The notes under the pieces were generated by a model. It did no database searches. It was not told the origin of the DNA and saw only the letters and a program-made list of their open reading frames with translations. Source: SAR324 cluster bacterium REDSEA-S27_B3 (GTDB taxonomy: Bacteria; SAR324; NAC60-12). From it: DNA of 44,713 nucleotides. This document shows, one piece after another, positions 9,551 through 19,223 of this stretch (positions are counted from its first letter, which is position 1; each line of letters starts with the position of its first letter). The DNA lies in the NCBI GenBank assembly GCA_001627865.1, contig LUQO01000013.1:1-44713 (forward strand). Reading direction: 5' to 3'. The position numbers and the translations under genes were made by a program.

Positions 9551-11089
9551 TTAAGTAGCGGCATATACACTTGGAAATCTGGCCATGAAGGCAATGGCCA
9601 ATCGCAGCTCCCGCTTATCTGTACATTCACCGATTTTATGAGTGTTTTGCTCAATTCCGGGTCCAAAGCCAAACATTGGGGGATGTTTGTAAGCACCGGC
9701 GTGAACCCAGTCTTTTCTTTCTGATATGTTTATTTCTGAATTTTCTTCCGGAACAGGGAAACCTACACCGTCTGTTGAAAAAATCCAACGATCTATTCTG
9801 GGTTCTTTTCGAAGAGTTCCTTCTGTTTCATCTTCTGTTCCCACATTTGGAGAAACCACCATCTTATATACTTCAGCTGCAGTCTGTATTGCAGGATGAT
9901 CTTCCGGAGTAGCCCAGCCCATGTAAATCTGCTTATTCCCGGGGCGATAGTTGTTCCATGTCAGCTCCTCATAAACAGGTACCGCGACATCAACGGAGAG
10001 TCCTGCATCACGAGCATTTTTTACCGATTCAAAGCCGTCAATATCAGCCACTGCGTCATCAGGATTTTCACCAACAGTCAGGCGTCTGTCAAAACGAAAT
10101 GTGAAACGATCCGGGACAGCGCAATCACTTGGTGTGTCAAGTTTTGCCAAAGACGCGGTACGCGTACCATGACCTAAAAATGGATCGTCTTTGAATCCTT
10201 CACGGTCATTGTATCGTTGTGCGGCTTCAGTAATGATTGCGCTGCCGAATTCCAGAGGGTTCAAACCTTCCCAGGGCATGGAGCCGTGACAGGAACGTCC
10301 TGTGACAGTTACTTCAATCTGCATGCGTCCGCGCTGTCCGCGATATATTCCCAGCGCCCCCTTGCCTGCATCTCCGGTGCCTTCTGAAAGAATCACCACG
10401 TCCGGAACCAATTCAGCACCTGCTCCGGGCAAAACTTTATTCATCAAATACATCGGGCCGGCTCCGTCGTTGTCTTCTTCAGCAGTTGTGGCGTAAGCCC
10501 TGATGATTGTTCCTTTGAGTGCGCCGTCTTCGACTAGTTCCAGGGCAATTTTGGTGGCAATAATTTGTGAAATCACTCCTCCCAGTTGGTCAGCGGAACC
10601 TCTTCCAAATATCAAATTATCCCATTCGTCATCCGGAGGAAGGTATCCAAGTTCGCCGCGGAGAAAATCACGGGACAGTCCATTTGGTTTCAGCACGCCA
10701 TCGTAAGCATCAAGGCTGCCGTCCGTTTTATGGCGCCATTGGTCCCGCAGCGCACGCACTGTATCAGTGTGACCGTCAAAATAAATGATCCGCTTTTCTT
10801 CATCAGGAATTCCATCTTCAGTGTCATTGACAGTCCAAACCAGGTTGCCGTATTCATCAAACCAGACATCTTCCGGACTGTTTACAGCATCAATTTCAGC
10901 TATTCGCTTTTTCAGGTATTTCAGCCGTGGACCTTCATGATTGCTCAGTCCGCAGTTTGGATCGCCTCCCTGGTCTACAGGCTTGTCCACATAATCTGCA
11001 GGAATTCTGATTGCCTCCTTCAGCAGTTCTTCTGCCAAAGGCAGATATTTTAAGCTGAGAGCTGAAATTTTTTGATCTAAATTATTCAT
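9551..11089 (-). CDS. ygeY: YgeY-type M20 metallohydrolase
   Basis: A 512-residue M20-family zinc hydrolase, last gene of the purine operon. Metal-site motifs are in order: FDGHTDTV, GRGSADQLGG, TTAEEDNDGAG, a SEGTGD segment and a C-terminal THKIGE. The segment LGIYRGQRGRMQIEV followed by SCHGSMPWEG is characteristic of YgeY (the selenium-cluster-associated hydrolase family) rather than of DapE or ArgE. It is about 100 residues longer than E. coli YgeY; part of the extra length lies between the first and second metal motifs. YgeY has been linked to ureide steps of anaerobic purine breakdown, but the exact reaction here is inference. The start is well supported by AGAGGAG. Confidence 0.85.
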   Translation of the reverse strand: MNNLDQKISALSLKYLPLAEELLKEAIRIPADYVDKPVDQGGDPNCGLSNHEGPRLKYLKKRIAEIDAVNSPEDVWFDEYGNLVWTVNDTEDGIPDEEKRIIYFDGHTDTVRALRDQWRHKTDGSLDAYDGVLKPNGLSRDFLRGELGYLPPDDEWDNLIFGRGSADQLGGVISQIIATKIALELVEDGALKGTIIRAYATTAEEDNDGAGPMYLMNKVLPGAGAELVPDVVILSEGTGDAGKGALGIYRGQRGRMQIEVTVTGRSCHGSMPWEGLNPLEFGSAIITEAAQRYNDREGFKDDPFLGHGTRTASLAKLDTPSDCAVPDRFTFRFDRRLTVGENPDDAVADIDGFESVKNARDAGLSVDVAVPVYEELTWNNYRPGNKQIYMGWATPEDHPAIQTAAEVYKMVVSPNVGTEDETEGTLRKEPRIDRWIFSTDGVGFPVPEENSEINISERKDWVHAGAYKHPPMFGFGPGIEQNTHKIGECTDKRELRLAIAFMARFPSVYAAT

Positions 11090-11216
11090 TTGTTTCTCCT
11101 CTATAGTACTTAGGAAATAAGTTTTTTCAGACCTGAACCCTTTAAAATGCGTAAATACTCAGACACATTTTGTACAATCCAGTCTGTGTTTATTACTGTA
11201 TTTTACAGTGTAGTGT

Positions 11217-12425
11217 TCAAGTATGAATTCGTTTTTGATTCCGGCGCCTCAGGTAGTCCAGTGCTTCTGACGGATTTTCAAAACGGTTTGCCAGGATCAT
11301 TGCAGCGATAATGAAGGGTTTATATCCTGCTTCAATGTAGGTTTCAGTTCTGTATTTTTCAAATACTCCTGCAGATACTTCTCCCAGATTGCAGGATACG
11401 CTGCTGATGTCGGCAGGAAGACAATGCATGTAAAGCGCTTCACCGTCTTTTGTGAGCAACATCTTTTGTTCATTACACTCCCAGTCTTTATACAGAGCGT
11501 TTTGCTCAAGACAACTTTTTTCCAGATCATTCAATCCTTGTGTGTCCTGCTGCCGCAATAGTTCTGTTCTTTGTTCCATTACTTTGTATGGCGCCCAGCT
11601 TTTTGGATACACAATATCAGCATTTTGGAATGCTTCATCCATTGAGTTGCAGACATTAAACGAACCACCGCTTTCCTCAGCAAATGTACCCGCGGTTTCC
11701 ACTATCTCCGGAATAAGATCATAGCCTTCCGGATATGCCAGCGAGACCTCCATACCAAAGCGGGACATCAAGGCAATCACACCCTGTGGTACAGACAACG
11801 GCTTGCCGTAACTTGGTGAGTAGGCCCAGGTCATGGCAATTTTCTTTCCACGCAAATTTTCAATACTGGAGCTTCCATCAGCGGTAGCAAAATGGTGAGT
11901 CAAATGCAGAAAGTCAGCCATTGATTGAGTAGGATGATCCATGTCACTCTGCAGATTGACCAGTGCTGGACGTTGATTCAAAACCCCCTCAGCTTTGCCC
12001 TGGTCAATGGCCTCTCCGACTTCACGCATATAAGCGTTGCCTGCGCCAAGATACATGTCGTCTCTGATTCCAATTACTTCAGATAAAAAAGAAATCATGT
12101 TGGCAGTTTCACGCACAGTTTCTCCATGCGCAATTTGTGATTTACCTTCATCAAGGTCCTGTACACTCAAGCCGAGCAGGTCTGATGCAGAAGTAAAAGA
12201 AAATCTGGTACGTGTGGAATTGTCCCTGAAAAGTGAAACCGCAATTCCGGACTCAAACAGCTTTGCGGAAATGTTGTTGGTGTGCAGATATTTTAACACG
12301 TCTGCAATATTCAAAACGGTTTTCAGTTCATCAACAGAACTTTCCCAAGTGAGCAGTATGTCTTTTTGAAAAAGACTGGCGTCAGTGTTTTTTATGTTTG
12401 AAATATATTGTTCGAATTCGTTCAT
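11217..12425 (-). CDS. ygeW: YgeW-type knotted carbamoyltransferase
   Basis: A 402-residue member of the aspartate/ornithine carbamoyltransferase superfamily. The carbamoyl-phosphate site is visible as DNSTRTRF, with DHPTQSMADF and HCLPA further on. Segments such as GEAIDQGKAEGVLNQRP and TWAYSPSYGKP are typical of YgeW, not of ATCase or OTCase. In this pathway the enzyme would run in the phosphorolytic direction, splitting a ureido compound to give carbamoyl phosphate for the carbamate kinase encoded 90 bases upstream. The true substrate is not shown by sequence. The ribosome site before ATG 12425 is weak, so translation may depend on the upstream gene. Confidence 0.9.
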   Translation of the reverse strand: MNEFEQYISNIKNTDASLFQKDILLTWESSVDELKTVLNIADVLKYLHTNNISAKLFESGIAVSLFRDNSTRTRFSFTSASDLLGLSVQDLDEGKSQIAHGETVRETANMISFLSEVIGIRDDMYLGAGNAYMREVGEAIDQGKAEGVLNQRPALVNLQSDMDHPTQSMADFLHLTHHFATADGSSSIENLRGKKIAMTWAYSPSYGKPLSVPQGVIALMSRFGMEVSLAYPEGYDLIPEIVETAGTFAEESGGSFNVCNSMDEAFQNADIVYPKSWAPYKVMEQRTELLRQQDTQGLNDLEKSCLEQNALYKDWECNEQKMLLTKDGEALYMHCLPADISSVSCNLGEVSAGVFEKYRTETYIEAGYKPFIIAAMILANRFENPSEALDYLRRRNQKRIHT

Positions 12426-12514
12426 AAAATATTAATCATTTGTTGAGAATCATTTGATGTGCATTTGATCATTCAAAATCCATCACACGGTATTTTAATA
12501 AAGTTTTTACATAT

Positions 12515-13678
12515 TCAATTAATGAATCTTGTTCCTGCGTCTCCGGATATCGTTTGCTGAAGCATGTCCACTTTGGTGATATAGGACCTTTTACCTCCAC
12601 AGTTTAAAAAATCAATCATTGCTTTTATTTTTGGCCCCATACTGCCTTCCGGAAACACTCCGGACTCATACAGTTCAGTAGTTTCCTTCAACGATAACTC
12701 AGACAGGCTTTTTTCATTTGGCTGCTGATAATTGATTTTAACACCATCAATGTTGGTTAATATTACCAGTTCAACCTCCAGTTCATGCTCGCGTGTTTGT
12801 GCTCGTTCCATAATCATGCGTGCCAGCAGACTTGATGCCAGATCTTTATCAATTACACCCTCAACGCCCTTGAAAATTGCGGCAGGTTTTTTGTTTTCCG
12901 GAACTCTGCGGTTGTAGGAAATGCCATAATTGCATTCATAAGTTTCGCCATCATCATTCTGATTCGGTATAACATTCACCACAGGAATTCCTCCACCTCC
13001 GACCGCAATTGGAATATTTCCGGATAAATAGCAGGCTTCTATCATATCAATTTCCACTATGCCCTTTGGCACAGGTGAAGGAACAACTCTTCGCCAGATT
13101 TCCTGCTGGTTCCGGATTTTCTCCTCAGCAGCTGAGAATGATTCCGGGACAGAACTTTCAGAACTATCCGCGTTTTTATAAAATTTTGCACAATAGTCCG
13201 GGTTTTTTTTCATTAATCCGGAAGCTTCTTTTTTTGTAAGCGGAGGGCCAATGAATTTGCTGGGATTCACAAAGGCAGGATCGTCTGAATCAACAATGAC
13301 CTGAGTAATTATTTCCGCGGTATGGATTTCCAGTCCCCTGACCTGCAGTGAGTTGGAAAGCTGGGCCAGCATGTACCCCAGCGCTCCCTGGGAATCGGCC
13401 CCGCAGACATCAAGCGGAATTTTATGAAGATACTTGCTTGAATACTCAGAACGTAGAAGAATGTTACCGATCTGGGGTCCGTTGCCGTGGGTCACGACAT
13501 AATAGTAATCCTGATTTTCTTTTATAAAATCAGCAATTATTTCACATGTTTCGGCTGTGCGTTTCCACTGTGTGGGCAAATCCTGTGGGATCAGCTTTCC
13601 TGTTTTTGGATCAACTTCTACCGGGGAAATTTCATTTCCGCCCAAGGCAAAAATGATAAGTTTGTGTTTTTCCATCAT
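12515..13678 (-). CDS. arcC: Carbamate kinase (YqeA/ArcC family)
   Basis: Transfers phosphate from carbamoyl phosphate to ADP, making ATP plus carbamate (which gives ammonia and CO2). Motifs: IFALGGNEISP at the N-terminus, VTHGNGPQIGN, AVGGGGIPVV, ILTNIDGV, and GSMGPKIKAMIDF near the C-terminus. At 387 residues it is about 70 longer than typical ArcC; extra sequence lies around residues 165-200 (Ser/Glu-rich) and 230-255. The start ATGATG overlaps the xanthine dehydrogenase stop (ATGA at 13675-13678), which indicates translational coupling. Paired with YgeW it would conserve energy from ureide breakdown, as in E. coli yqeA. Confidence 0.93.
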   Translation of the reverse strand: MMEKHKLIIFALGGNEISPVEVDPKTGKLIPQDLPTQWKRTAETCEIIADFIKENQDYYYVVTHGNGPQIGNILLRSEYSSKYLHKIPLDVCGADSQGALGYMLAQLSNSLQVRGLEIHTAEIITQVIVDSDDPAFVNPSKFIGPPLTKKEASGLMKKNPDYCAKFYKNADSSESSVPESFSAAEEKIRNQQEIWRRVVPSPVPKGIVEIDMIEACYLSGNIPIAVGGGGIPVVNVIPNQNDDGETYECNYGISYNRRVPENKKPAAIFKGVEGVIDKDLASSLLARMIMERAQTREHELEVELVILTNIDGVKINYQQPNEKSLSELSLKETTELYESGVFPEGSMGPKIKAMIDFLNCGGKRSYITKVDMLQQTISGDAGTRFIN

Positions 13679-16242
13679 GCGGCAGCAGACTTTGCTGTCA
13701 TTTTCTTCAGGGGCAATTCATTTTGGCGTTCTCCATTATATTGGAAAAACGCGTTTGACACTGCTGAAGCAGTAGGCACAAGACCTATCTCTCCTACTCC
13801 CTTTGCTCCACATGGACCGAATTCATCAGGCTCCTCAACACCAATAACAACGATCTTAGGAGTTGATGCAGCCCGGATCATACCCAGTTTACCCAGCTTC
13901 AAATGCTTTGGTCGGCCTTCCTGCATTTCAAAATTTTCGGAAAGTGCGTATCCCAGTCCCATGTGAACAGAGCCTTCAAGCTGTCCTTCAAATAAAACAG
14001 GATTGATAATTCTTCCAGCATCATGTGCCGCGTAAACGGTGTCCACTTTTCCGGATTCGTCCAGAGTGACAACCTGAGTGGCATAGCTGTAAGAATAATG
14101 CGTCTGAGGTTCATCTGTTTCTGACTCAATCGATGTTGTCCAGTCGCATTTCCATTCTCCCTCATATTCACGTCCCACTAATTTTTCGAGCGAGTGTGTT
14201 TCAAGATCAGCCTTAAGTTTTGCTCCGGCATCCAAAACACTGTTTCCGATTATTGAAGTCCCACGTGAAGCAGTTGTCATTCCTGCTGGAGCCTCCTTTG
14301 ATGTATCAACCTTGACTGAGATTAAATCAGGGTTGAGTCCTGTTGCTTCACACAAAAACTGAACGGCCATGGTGAAAACTCCCTGCCCCATTTCCGTCCA
14401 GCCATGATGAATTGTAATTTTTGTGGGAGAATCAATAACCACTTTCACCTTGCCCTCATCTGCCACACCGTTACCGATTCCAGTGTTCTTCATGCCGCAC
14501 GCAATTCCGGCATATTTTGCGTTTTGAAATTGCTCTTTCACGGCCAGCAAAGTTTTCTGAATTCCAATTCCGGAAGTAATTTTCTGACCAGTTGAGGTTC
14601 GGTCTCCTGGTTTGAGGGTGTTGTCGTAGCGTATTTGCCAGCGGTCAAATCCGCCTTTTTCACATAATTCATCAAGACAGCTTTCAACTGCAAAATTTAT
14701 TTGATTCACACCAAATCCACGCATGGCGCCGCAGGGGACATTGTTTGTGTAAGCTGCACGACTCAGGATTTCAACCGCAGGAATGGAATAGACACTGGTA
14801 GCATGTCCGGCAGCGCGCTCCAGTACTTTCATTCCTACCGAAGCGTATGCCCCTGTGTCTCCGATGATGTCTGCCTTGACAAATGTCATCTTACCTTGTT
14901 TATCACAACCCATCGACATTTCCATTGACATCGGATGACGCTTGGGATGCATAAGCAGTGATTCCGGACGAGTCAGTATAACCCGTACAGGAAGCTGCAG
15001 CAGGTAAGCAAACAAAGAGGCGTGGCCCTGCACTGAAATATCCTCCTTCCCGCCAAATGCCCCACCATTCGGCATCAATGAAACAGATACTTTTTCCAGG
15101 GGGAGTCCTAGAATCTTACTGATGCTGTTCCTGTCTTCATAAACTCCCTGGCCCTGTGAATAGACTTCAATTCCATCTCCCAGAGGTTTTGCCACACAGC
15201 ACTCAAGCTCCATGAATGCATGTTCGATACGCTGTGTTTTGTATGTGCCTTTTGAGACAAAAGCACTTTCTTTCTCTGCCTTAATGCAGTCCCCCCTTTT
15301 TATTTCAGTGGTAGAAAGCAGGTTGCCGCTTTCATGTATTTTTGGACTTTTATCTTTCAGAGCCTCAGAAGCATCGATAACGGGTGTCAGTACCTCATAC
15401 TCCACTTCAATCAAGGCAGCAGCATCACGTGCATTTTTTTCTGTTTCCGCGACAACCCCAGCCAGTATATCTCCCACATAGCGTGTTGTTTCTCCTTCTT
15501 TTACCATCAAGGGCCAATCCTGGACAATCAGGCCTGTGAATCTTTCACCGGGAATATCATCGGCAGTAAAAACACTCAGTACGCCATCCATTTTTTCTGC
15601 ATTGGCAGTGTTGATTTTCAGAACTTTTGCCCTGGGATGTTCACTGAATTTCAAGGCGCCGTGCACCATCCCGTCAACCTTCAAATCTGCCACATAAGGC
15701 GCTTCACCGGTTGCCAGCCTCAGTGAATCATATTTCGGCAGGCTCTCTCCAACTTTGCCGCTGTATTCTGGAAGTACATAGTCTCCATTGTTTCGCAGTG
15801 CTTCTGCCGCAGCCAGACATGATTTGGTAATTTTTTTGTAGCCTGTGCAGCGGCATAAGTTGCTGTTCAATGCCTTGTCAACTTCCTTTTCTGTCAAAAA
15901 TGGCTGATTGAACAGGGGCCAGATTTTCATGATGATTCCTGGAGTACAGAATCCGCACTGCAGTCCACCCTCTTTTGCGAATGCCTTTACAACAGTTTCT
16001 TTTTTGTCTTCATCAAGTCCCTCCATTGTGACGATTTCTTTTCCTTCAATGCGTCTCATCGGCGCGATGCATGCTTTGAGAGGATTTCCGTCCATCAATA
16101 CGGTACAACATCCGCATACTCCTTCAGGAGCGCAGCCGTCCTTGGGTGAAATAATTCCCTCTTCATCCCTCAAATATGTCATCAGTGACATTTCCGGATC
16201 ACCTTCATACGGAATTGTATTTCCGTTTAACTTAAATTCCAT
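13675..16242 (-). CDS. xdhD: Fused xanthine dehydrogenase, 2Fe-2S plus molybdenum domains (XdhD / selenium-dependent XDH type)
   Basis: An 855-residue molybdenum hydroxylase that likely oxidises a purine such as hypoxanthine or xanthine. Residues 1-160 carry two [2Fe-2S] clusters: Cys37, Cys43, Cys46 and Cys58, then Cys96, Cys99, Cys130 and Cys132 (GLQCGFCTPG and NLCRCTGY). Residues from about 175 form the molybdopterin domains, with GGAFGGKED and the C-terminal catalytic-Glu motif GVGEIGLVP. The FAD domain usual between these parts is absent and no separate FAD subunit gene (ygfM-like) is nearby. This layout fits E. coli XdhD and the selenium-dependent XDH family; whether it uses a selenido ligand cannot be seen. 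TAAGGAGAAGT precedes the start. Confidence 0.92.
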   Translation of the reverse strand: MEFKLNGNTIPYEGDPEMSLMTYLRDEEGIISPKDGCAPEGVCGCCTVLMDGNPLKACIAPMRRIEGKEIVTMEGLDEDKKETVVKAFAKEGGLQCGFCTPGIIMKIWPLFNQPFLTEKEVDKALNSNLCRCTGYKKITKSCLAAAEALRNNGDYVLPEYSGKVGESLPKYDSLRLATGEAPYVADLKVDGMVHGALKFSEHPRAKVLKINTANAEKMDGVLSVFTADDIPGERFTGLIVQDWPLMVKEGETTRYVGDILAGVVAETEKNARDAAALIEVEYEVLTPVIDASEALKDKSPKIHESGNLLSTTEIKRGDCIKAEKESAFVSKGTYKTQRIEHAFMELECCVAKPLGDGIEVYSQGQGVYEDRNSISKILGLPLEKVSVSLMPNGGAFGGKEDISVQGHASLFAYLLQLPVRVILTRPESLLMHPKRHPMSMEMSMGCDKQGKMTFVKADIIGDTGAYASVGMKVLERAAGHATSVYSIPAVEILSRAAYTNNVPCGAMRGFGVNQINFAVESCLDELCEKGGFDRWQIRYDNTLKPGDRTSTGQKITSGIGIQKTLLAVKEQFQNAKYAGIACGMKNTGIGNGVADEGKVKVVIDSPTKITIHHGWTEMGQGVFTMAVQFLCEATGLNPDLISVKVDTSKEAPAGMTTASRGTSIIGNSVLDAGAKLKADLETHSLEKLVGREYEGEWKCDWTTSIESETDEPQTHYSYSYATQVVTLDESGKVDTVYAAHDAGRIINPVLFEGQLEGSVHMGLGYALSENFEMQEGRPKHLKLGKLGMIRAASTPKIVVIGVEEPDEFGPCGAKGVGEIGLVPTASAVSNAFFQYNGERQNELPLKKMTAKSAAA

Positions 16243-16309
16243 ACTTCTCCTTATTTTGCAAATAGCAAATCATGCGCTCATCTATGTTTAAGATTTGAAT
16301 TGAAATGTG

Positions 16310-16657
16310 TTATTTTTTATCTTTTTGTTTTTTTGGCGGAAGAGTCTTCACAAATTTTTCACAAAATCCCAACCACGCAGCTAACTCAGAATCCTGCTTA
16401 ATTCCATCAGGAGAAACGCAAACCATTCCTTTCATGGCTTTGCCTGTAAAATCCATTTCTTTGACATGCTGTTTTGCTAAACAGTCAGAGTAGGAATCAG
16501 GGCCGACACGGGCAATCAGAGTTTCCCCAATGATCCCACAACACATGTGGCTTGAAAGCATGTAACACAGGCCTCCAAACATTTTCCTGACTTCAACATC
16601 CTCACGCCCTTCAAAATATTCATCAAGTTTTGCAGCTAGTCTTACATCGTATGACAT
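16310..16657 (-). CDS. TfoX N-terminal domain protein
   Basis: A 115-residue protein consisting only of a TfoX/Sxy N-terminal domain: MSYDVRLAAKLDEYF, then VEVRKMFGGLCYMLSSHMCCGI, a pattern typical of the family (RKMFGG). It ends in a Lys-rich tail (PPKKQKDKK). In Haemophilus and E. coli the full TfoX/Sxy protein activates competence genes; isolated N-domains are common and mostly uncharacterised. It lies inside the purine operon between the VOC gene (15 bases upstream) and xdhD, with no obvious functional link to purines. Confidence 0.8.
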   Translation of the reverse strand: MSYDVRLAAKLDEYFEGREDVEVRKMFGGLCYMLSSHMCCGIIGETLIARVGPDSYSDCLAKQHVKEMDFTGKAMKGMVCVSPDGIKQDSELAAWLGFCEKFVKTLPPKKQKDKK

Positions 16658-16672
16658 ACTGTTCAGGGCAAT

Positions 16673-17038
16673 TCACTCAAATTGAACCACAGACAGGATG
16701 TTACCTTCAGGATCCTTGAACCATGCCCCTTTTACGCCACCCATTGTAGCAATGCCACTCTCGTCAGTCATGTCATATTTTTCAAAGACAACGCCCTTTT
16801 CCCGAAGGTCATGCACAACCTTTTCAACATCATCAACCTCCCAGCCTGCTGCTGTGTGATCAGCTTTTGTGGGTGTGTCCCGCTGATACAGTACCAGCTG
16901 GGTTCCCCGGCCACATTCAAACATAACTCCTCCAGGCGAATCGCCGGCCTGAAGTCCAAGTTTATCCTCGTAAAATTTCCTTGCCCCCTCCAGATCAACA
17001 ACAGGCAGGATCGCTGCTACTCGTGATTTGGCTAACAT
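16673..17038 (-). CDS. VOC-family (glyoxalase/dioxygenase fold) protein
   Basis: A 121-residue single VOC domain made of two beta-alpha-beta-beta-beta modules. The first begins VAAILPVVDLEGARKFYEDKLGL and the second holds GVKGAWFKDPEGNILSVVQ, both textbook VOC patterns. A C-terminal glutamate in this motif position is usually a metal ligand, but the final residue here is FE, so metal binding is uncertain. The family includes glyoxalase I, extradiol dioxygenases and antibiotic-binding proteins; no specific reaction can be assigned. It sits between ygfK and the TfoX-N gene and probably shares the purine-operon transcript. Confidence 0.85.
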   Translation of the reverse strand: MLAKSRVAAILPVVDLEGARKFYEDKLGLQAGDSPGGVMFECGRGTQLVLYQRDTPTKADHTAAGWEVDDVEKVVHDLREKGVVFEKYDMTDESGIATMGGVKGAWFKDPEGNILSVVQFE

Positions 17039-17130
17039 AATTCATCTCATTGTGAGTGTGATAACAAATCAGACTTAACCATGTACTCAGAGACCAGCTA
17101 AATTTACGTAAGCTGACTGACAAAATAATA

Positions 17131-19197
17131 CTACAAGAAACTGGAGTAAGTTACGCTGCCTGAACCTGTAACAGCAGTTCTCATCATTCGCATTATCTCA
17201 TAATTTTCAAAATTTACACTACTTTTTGCCTTTCCTGAAATGGTGTTTTCCGGATCGCCTATGGAAAAACTGATGTTAAAATCCGGCCCGGAATAGTTGG
17301 CGGAGTCACCATTAATTGACAGGTGATATTCTTGACCGTCAAATCGTGCACAGACGGTTTCTGTGTCTTTTTTATTTTCAATAAAAAACCCATCATGACT
17401 GCTGAAGTTTTGAAAAGATTCAAGGGATCCAAAAAATCTTGGTTTGAGCACAAACGGTCCGCCGTCTTCAGGACAGAAAATGTCACAGTTCCCACATTCA
17501 TTGCAAAAATCCGCGAAGTTTCCTATCTGGTATTTCTTTTCCAGTTTCAGTGTTTTCCTCTCATTGACGGACCATCGATCATTATCCTGCTCAAACACCA
17601 GAACTTCTGTTTCGTCTGGGGGAATTTGCAGTGCGAAATTAGCGTCATTCGGGCAGACGGGAATGCATTTATCACAGGTCAGGCAGTCGAATAATTCAAG
17701 CATGCTTCCAACTTTCTTTGGCGGTGTAGAATTTTTCTCAAAACAATAGCGGGCGTGCTCGCTAACCTGTTCCACATAAGTTTTGGTGTTCAGCAGCTTA
17801 ACCTCAGAAAGCAGTTTGTCTGCAATTTCATTTCCTGAAATCTTCCGGAGAGCTCTGAAGTCAAAGGGACTTTCGGACTCCTTGAGTGCTTCCCTGAAAA
17901 CATTACCGGAAGCATTTCCGGAACCCAAACCAATGTCATCCAGTGCCTGTTCGGCATTTCCATAAGCTTTGAGAATGTAGCTTTCAATGTCACTTACATT
18001 CAGCTTGTCCATGCGTGAGTTTAGCTCCTTGAAATATGCGCTGCTGCGGCTGTATCCGCCGACTTTCAGTAAATCGCTGCAAACTGTAATTGGCGTGAAC
18101 CCTAAGGCAATGGCGTCAGCAAAGTTGGTTTTGTCAATTCCGGCAGAGAATGAAATGGGGAACTCGTCTCCAAATCTTTCCCGGAATTGCTGTACCAGAT
18201 TGATTCCCAATACATGCAGAGGAGTTCCGGAAAGATACATAACTTTTTCTGTTTCCGGAAAGAAATCACGACGGTTTTCCACAATCAGCGTATTGTTAAA
18301 TTTGACACCAAATCCAAGTCCAAGCGATTTTGCTGTTTGACCGAGGCGCTCCACAAATCCTTGTGCCTGTTCCCATGTTGTATCATTTTCAAATGCTTCA
18401 TCTGGAACAGTAATGTCCTTGTAACCCATCATTTCGTTGAGCAGGCGCTGCACTTTTTCTTTGCCAAGCAGTGTTGGATTGAGTTTGATGATGCAGTTCA
18501 AGCCATGCTGATGGAAAAGATAATCAATGATTTTTTCAATTTCATCGGGAGGACAGCCATGGAAAGTGCTTAAGGTCAGTGTGTCGGAAAGTTTTGTTTG
18601 AAAATCCAGCTCCCTGTATTGCCTGTACTGTTCCGGAATTTGTTTGCGGTAATGTTCAACGACTTCGGAAGCATCCTTCATTTTCTTGATAAACACACTA
18701 ACTTTCTCAGACTTGATTCCCTCAAGATCATATCCGACACTCATATCGTAAAGCACATCTCCAAAGTTTGCTGTCAGCTCAAGTTTCCCGCTAGCCTGCA
18801 GGATTTGAATCAGCATTGCGCCTTTGACATACTCGTGCAGTGACTGCTCTACTCTTAATTCCTGTGACCACTCAACATTGTAGCCTACGGTCTGCATGTC
18901 AATGCACGGACGAGGAATTTCCAGTTCATCCAGCACCTGCACAGTCTTGAGCTCCATGATCCTGGAACCTCCCAGCCAAGACAGCAAAATATTTTGTGCC
19001 ATTTGTGTTTGAGGTCCGGAAGCAGGTCCAAGTGGAGAGGAAGAATTTTTACCATGAAATTTTACAGAATAATCTTTAGCATAAATTCCTGTAAAAAATT
19101 TCTTCGCAGGATAATCAAAAATTGAGTCCGTGGTTTCCAATTCAGCAAACATCCGTTTAATCAGAGAGCCGAAAGGATGGGGAATTAGTTCAGCCAT
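17131..19197 (-). CDS. ygfK: YgfK-like iron-sulfur oxidoreductase lacking the FAD/NAD domain
   Basis: A 688-residue protein whose first 470 or so residues match the dihydroorotate-dehydrogenase-like barrel of YgfK. Visible segments include PLGPASGPQTQMAQNI, the SWLGGSRIMELKTVQ stretch, TLSTFHGCPPDEIE and KLNPTLLGKEKV. The C-terminus holds two 4Fe-4S motifs: CLTCDKCIPVCP from residue 505 and CNECGNCDIFCP from 565. E. coli YgfK is about 1030 residues because a GltD-like FAD/NAD(P) module lies between these two parts; here that module is missing and the join is clean. Older annotation calls the family putative selenate reductase; genetic work ties it to purine use. ssnA ends 26 bases upstream. 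The start codon has no good ribosome site. Confidence 0.88.
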   Translation of the reverse strand: MAELIPHPFGSLIKRMFAELETTDSIFDYPAKKFFTGIYAKDYSVKFHGKNSSSPLGPASGPQTQMAQNILLSWLGGSRIMELKTVQVLDELEIPRPCIDMQTVGYNVEWSQELRVEQSLHEYVKGAMLIQILQASGKLELTANFGDVLYDMSVGYDLEGIKSEKVSVFIKKMKDASEVVEHYRKQIPEQYRQYRELDFQTKLSDTLTLSTFHGCPPDEIEKIIDYLFHQHGLNCIIKLNPTLLGKEKVQRLLNEMMGYKDITVPDEAFENDTTWEQAQGFVERLGQTAKSLGLGFGVKFNNTLIVENRRDFFPETEKVMYLSGTPLHVLGINLVQQFRERFGDEFPISFSAGIDKTNFADAIALGFTPITVCSDLLKVGGYSRSSAYFKELNSRMDKLNVSDIESYILKAYGNAEQALDDIGLGSGNASGNVFREALKESESPFDFRALRKISGNEIADKLLSEVKLLNTKTYVEQVSEHARYCFEKNSTPPKKVGSMLELFDCLTCDKCIPVCPNDANFALQIPPDETEVLVFEQDNDRWSVNERKTLKLEKKYQIGNFADFCNECGNCDIFCPEDGGPFVLKPRFFGSLESFQNFSSHDGFFIENKKDTETVCARFDGQEYHLSINGDSANYSGPDFNISFSIGDPENTISGKAKSSVNFENYEIMRMMRTAVTGSGSVTYSSFL

Positions 19198-19223
19198 GTT
19201 TTATCAGTGATGGAAAATTTTTT

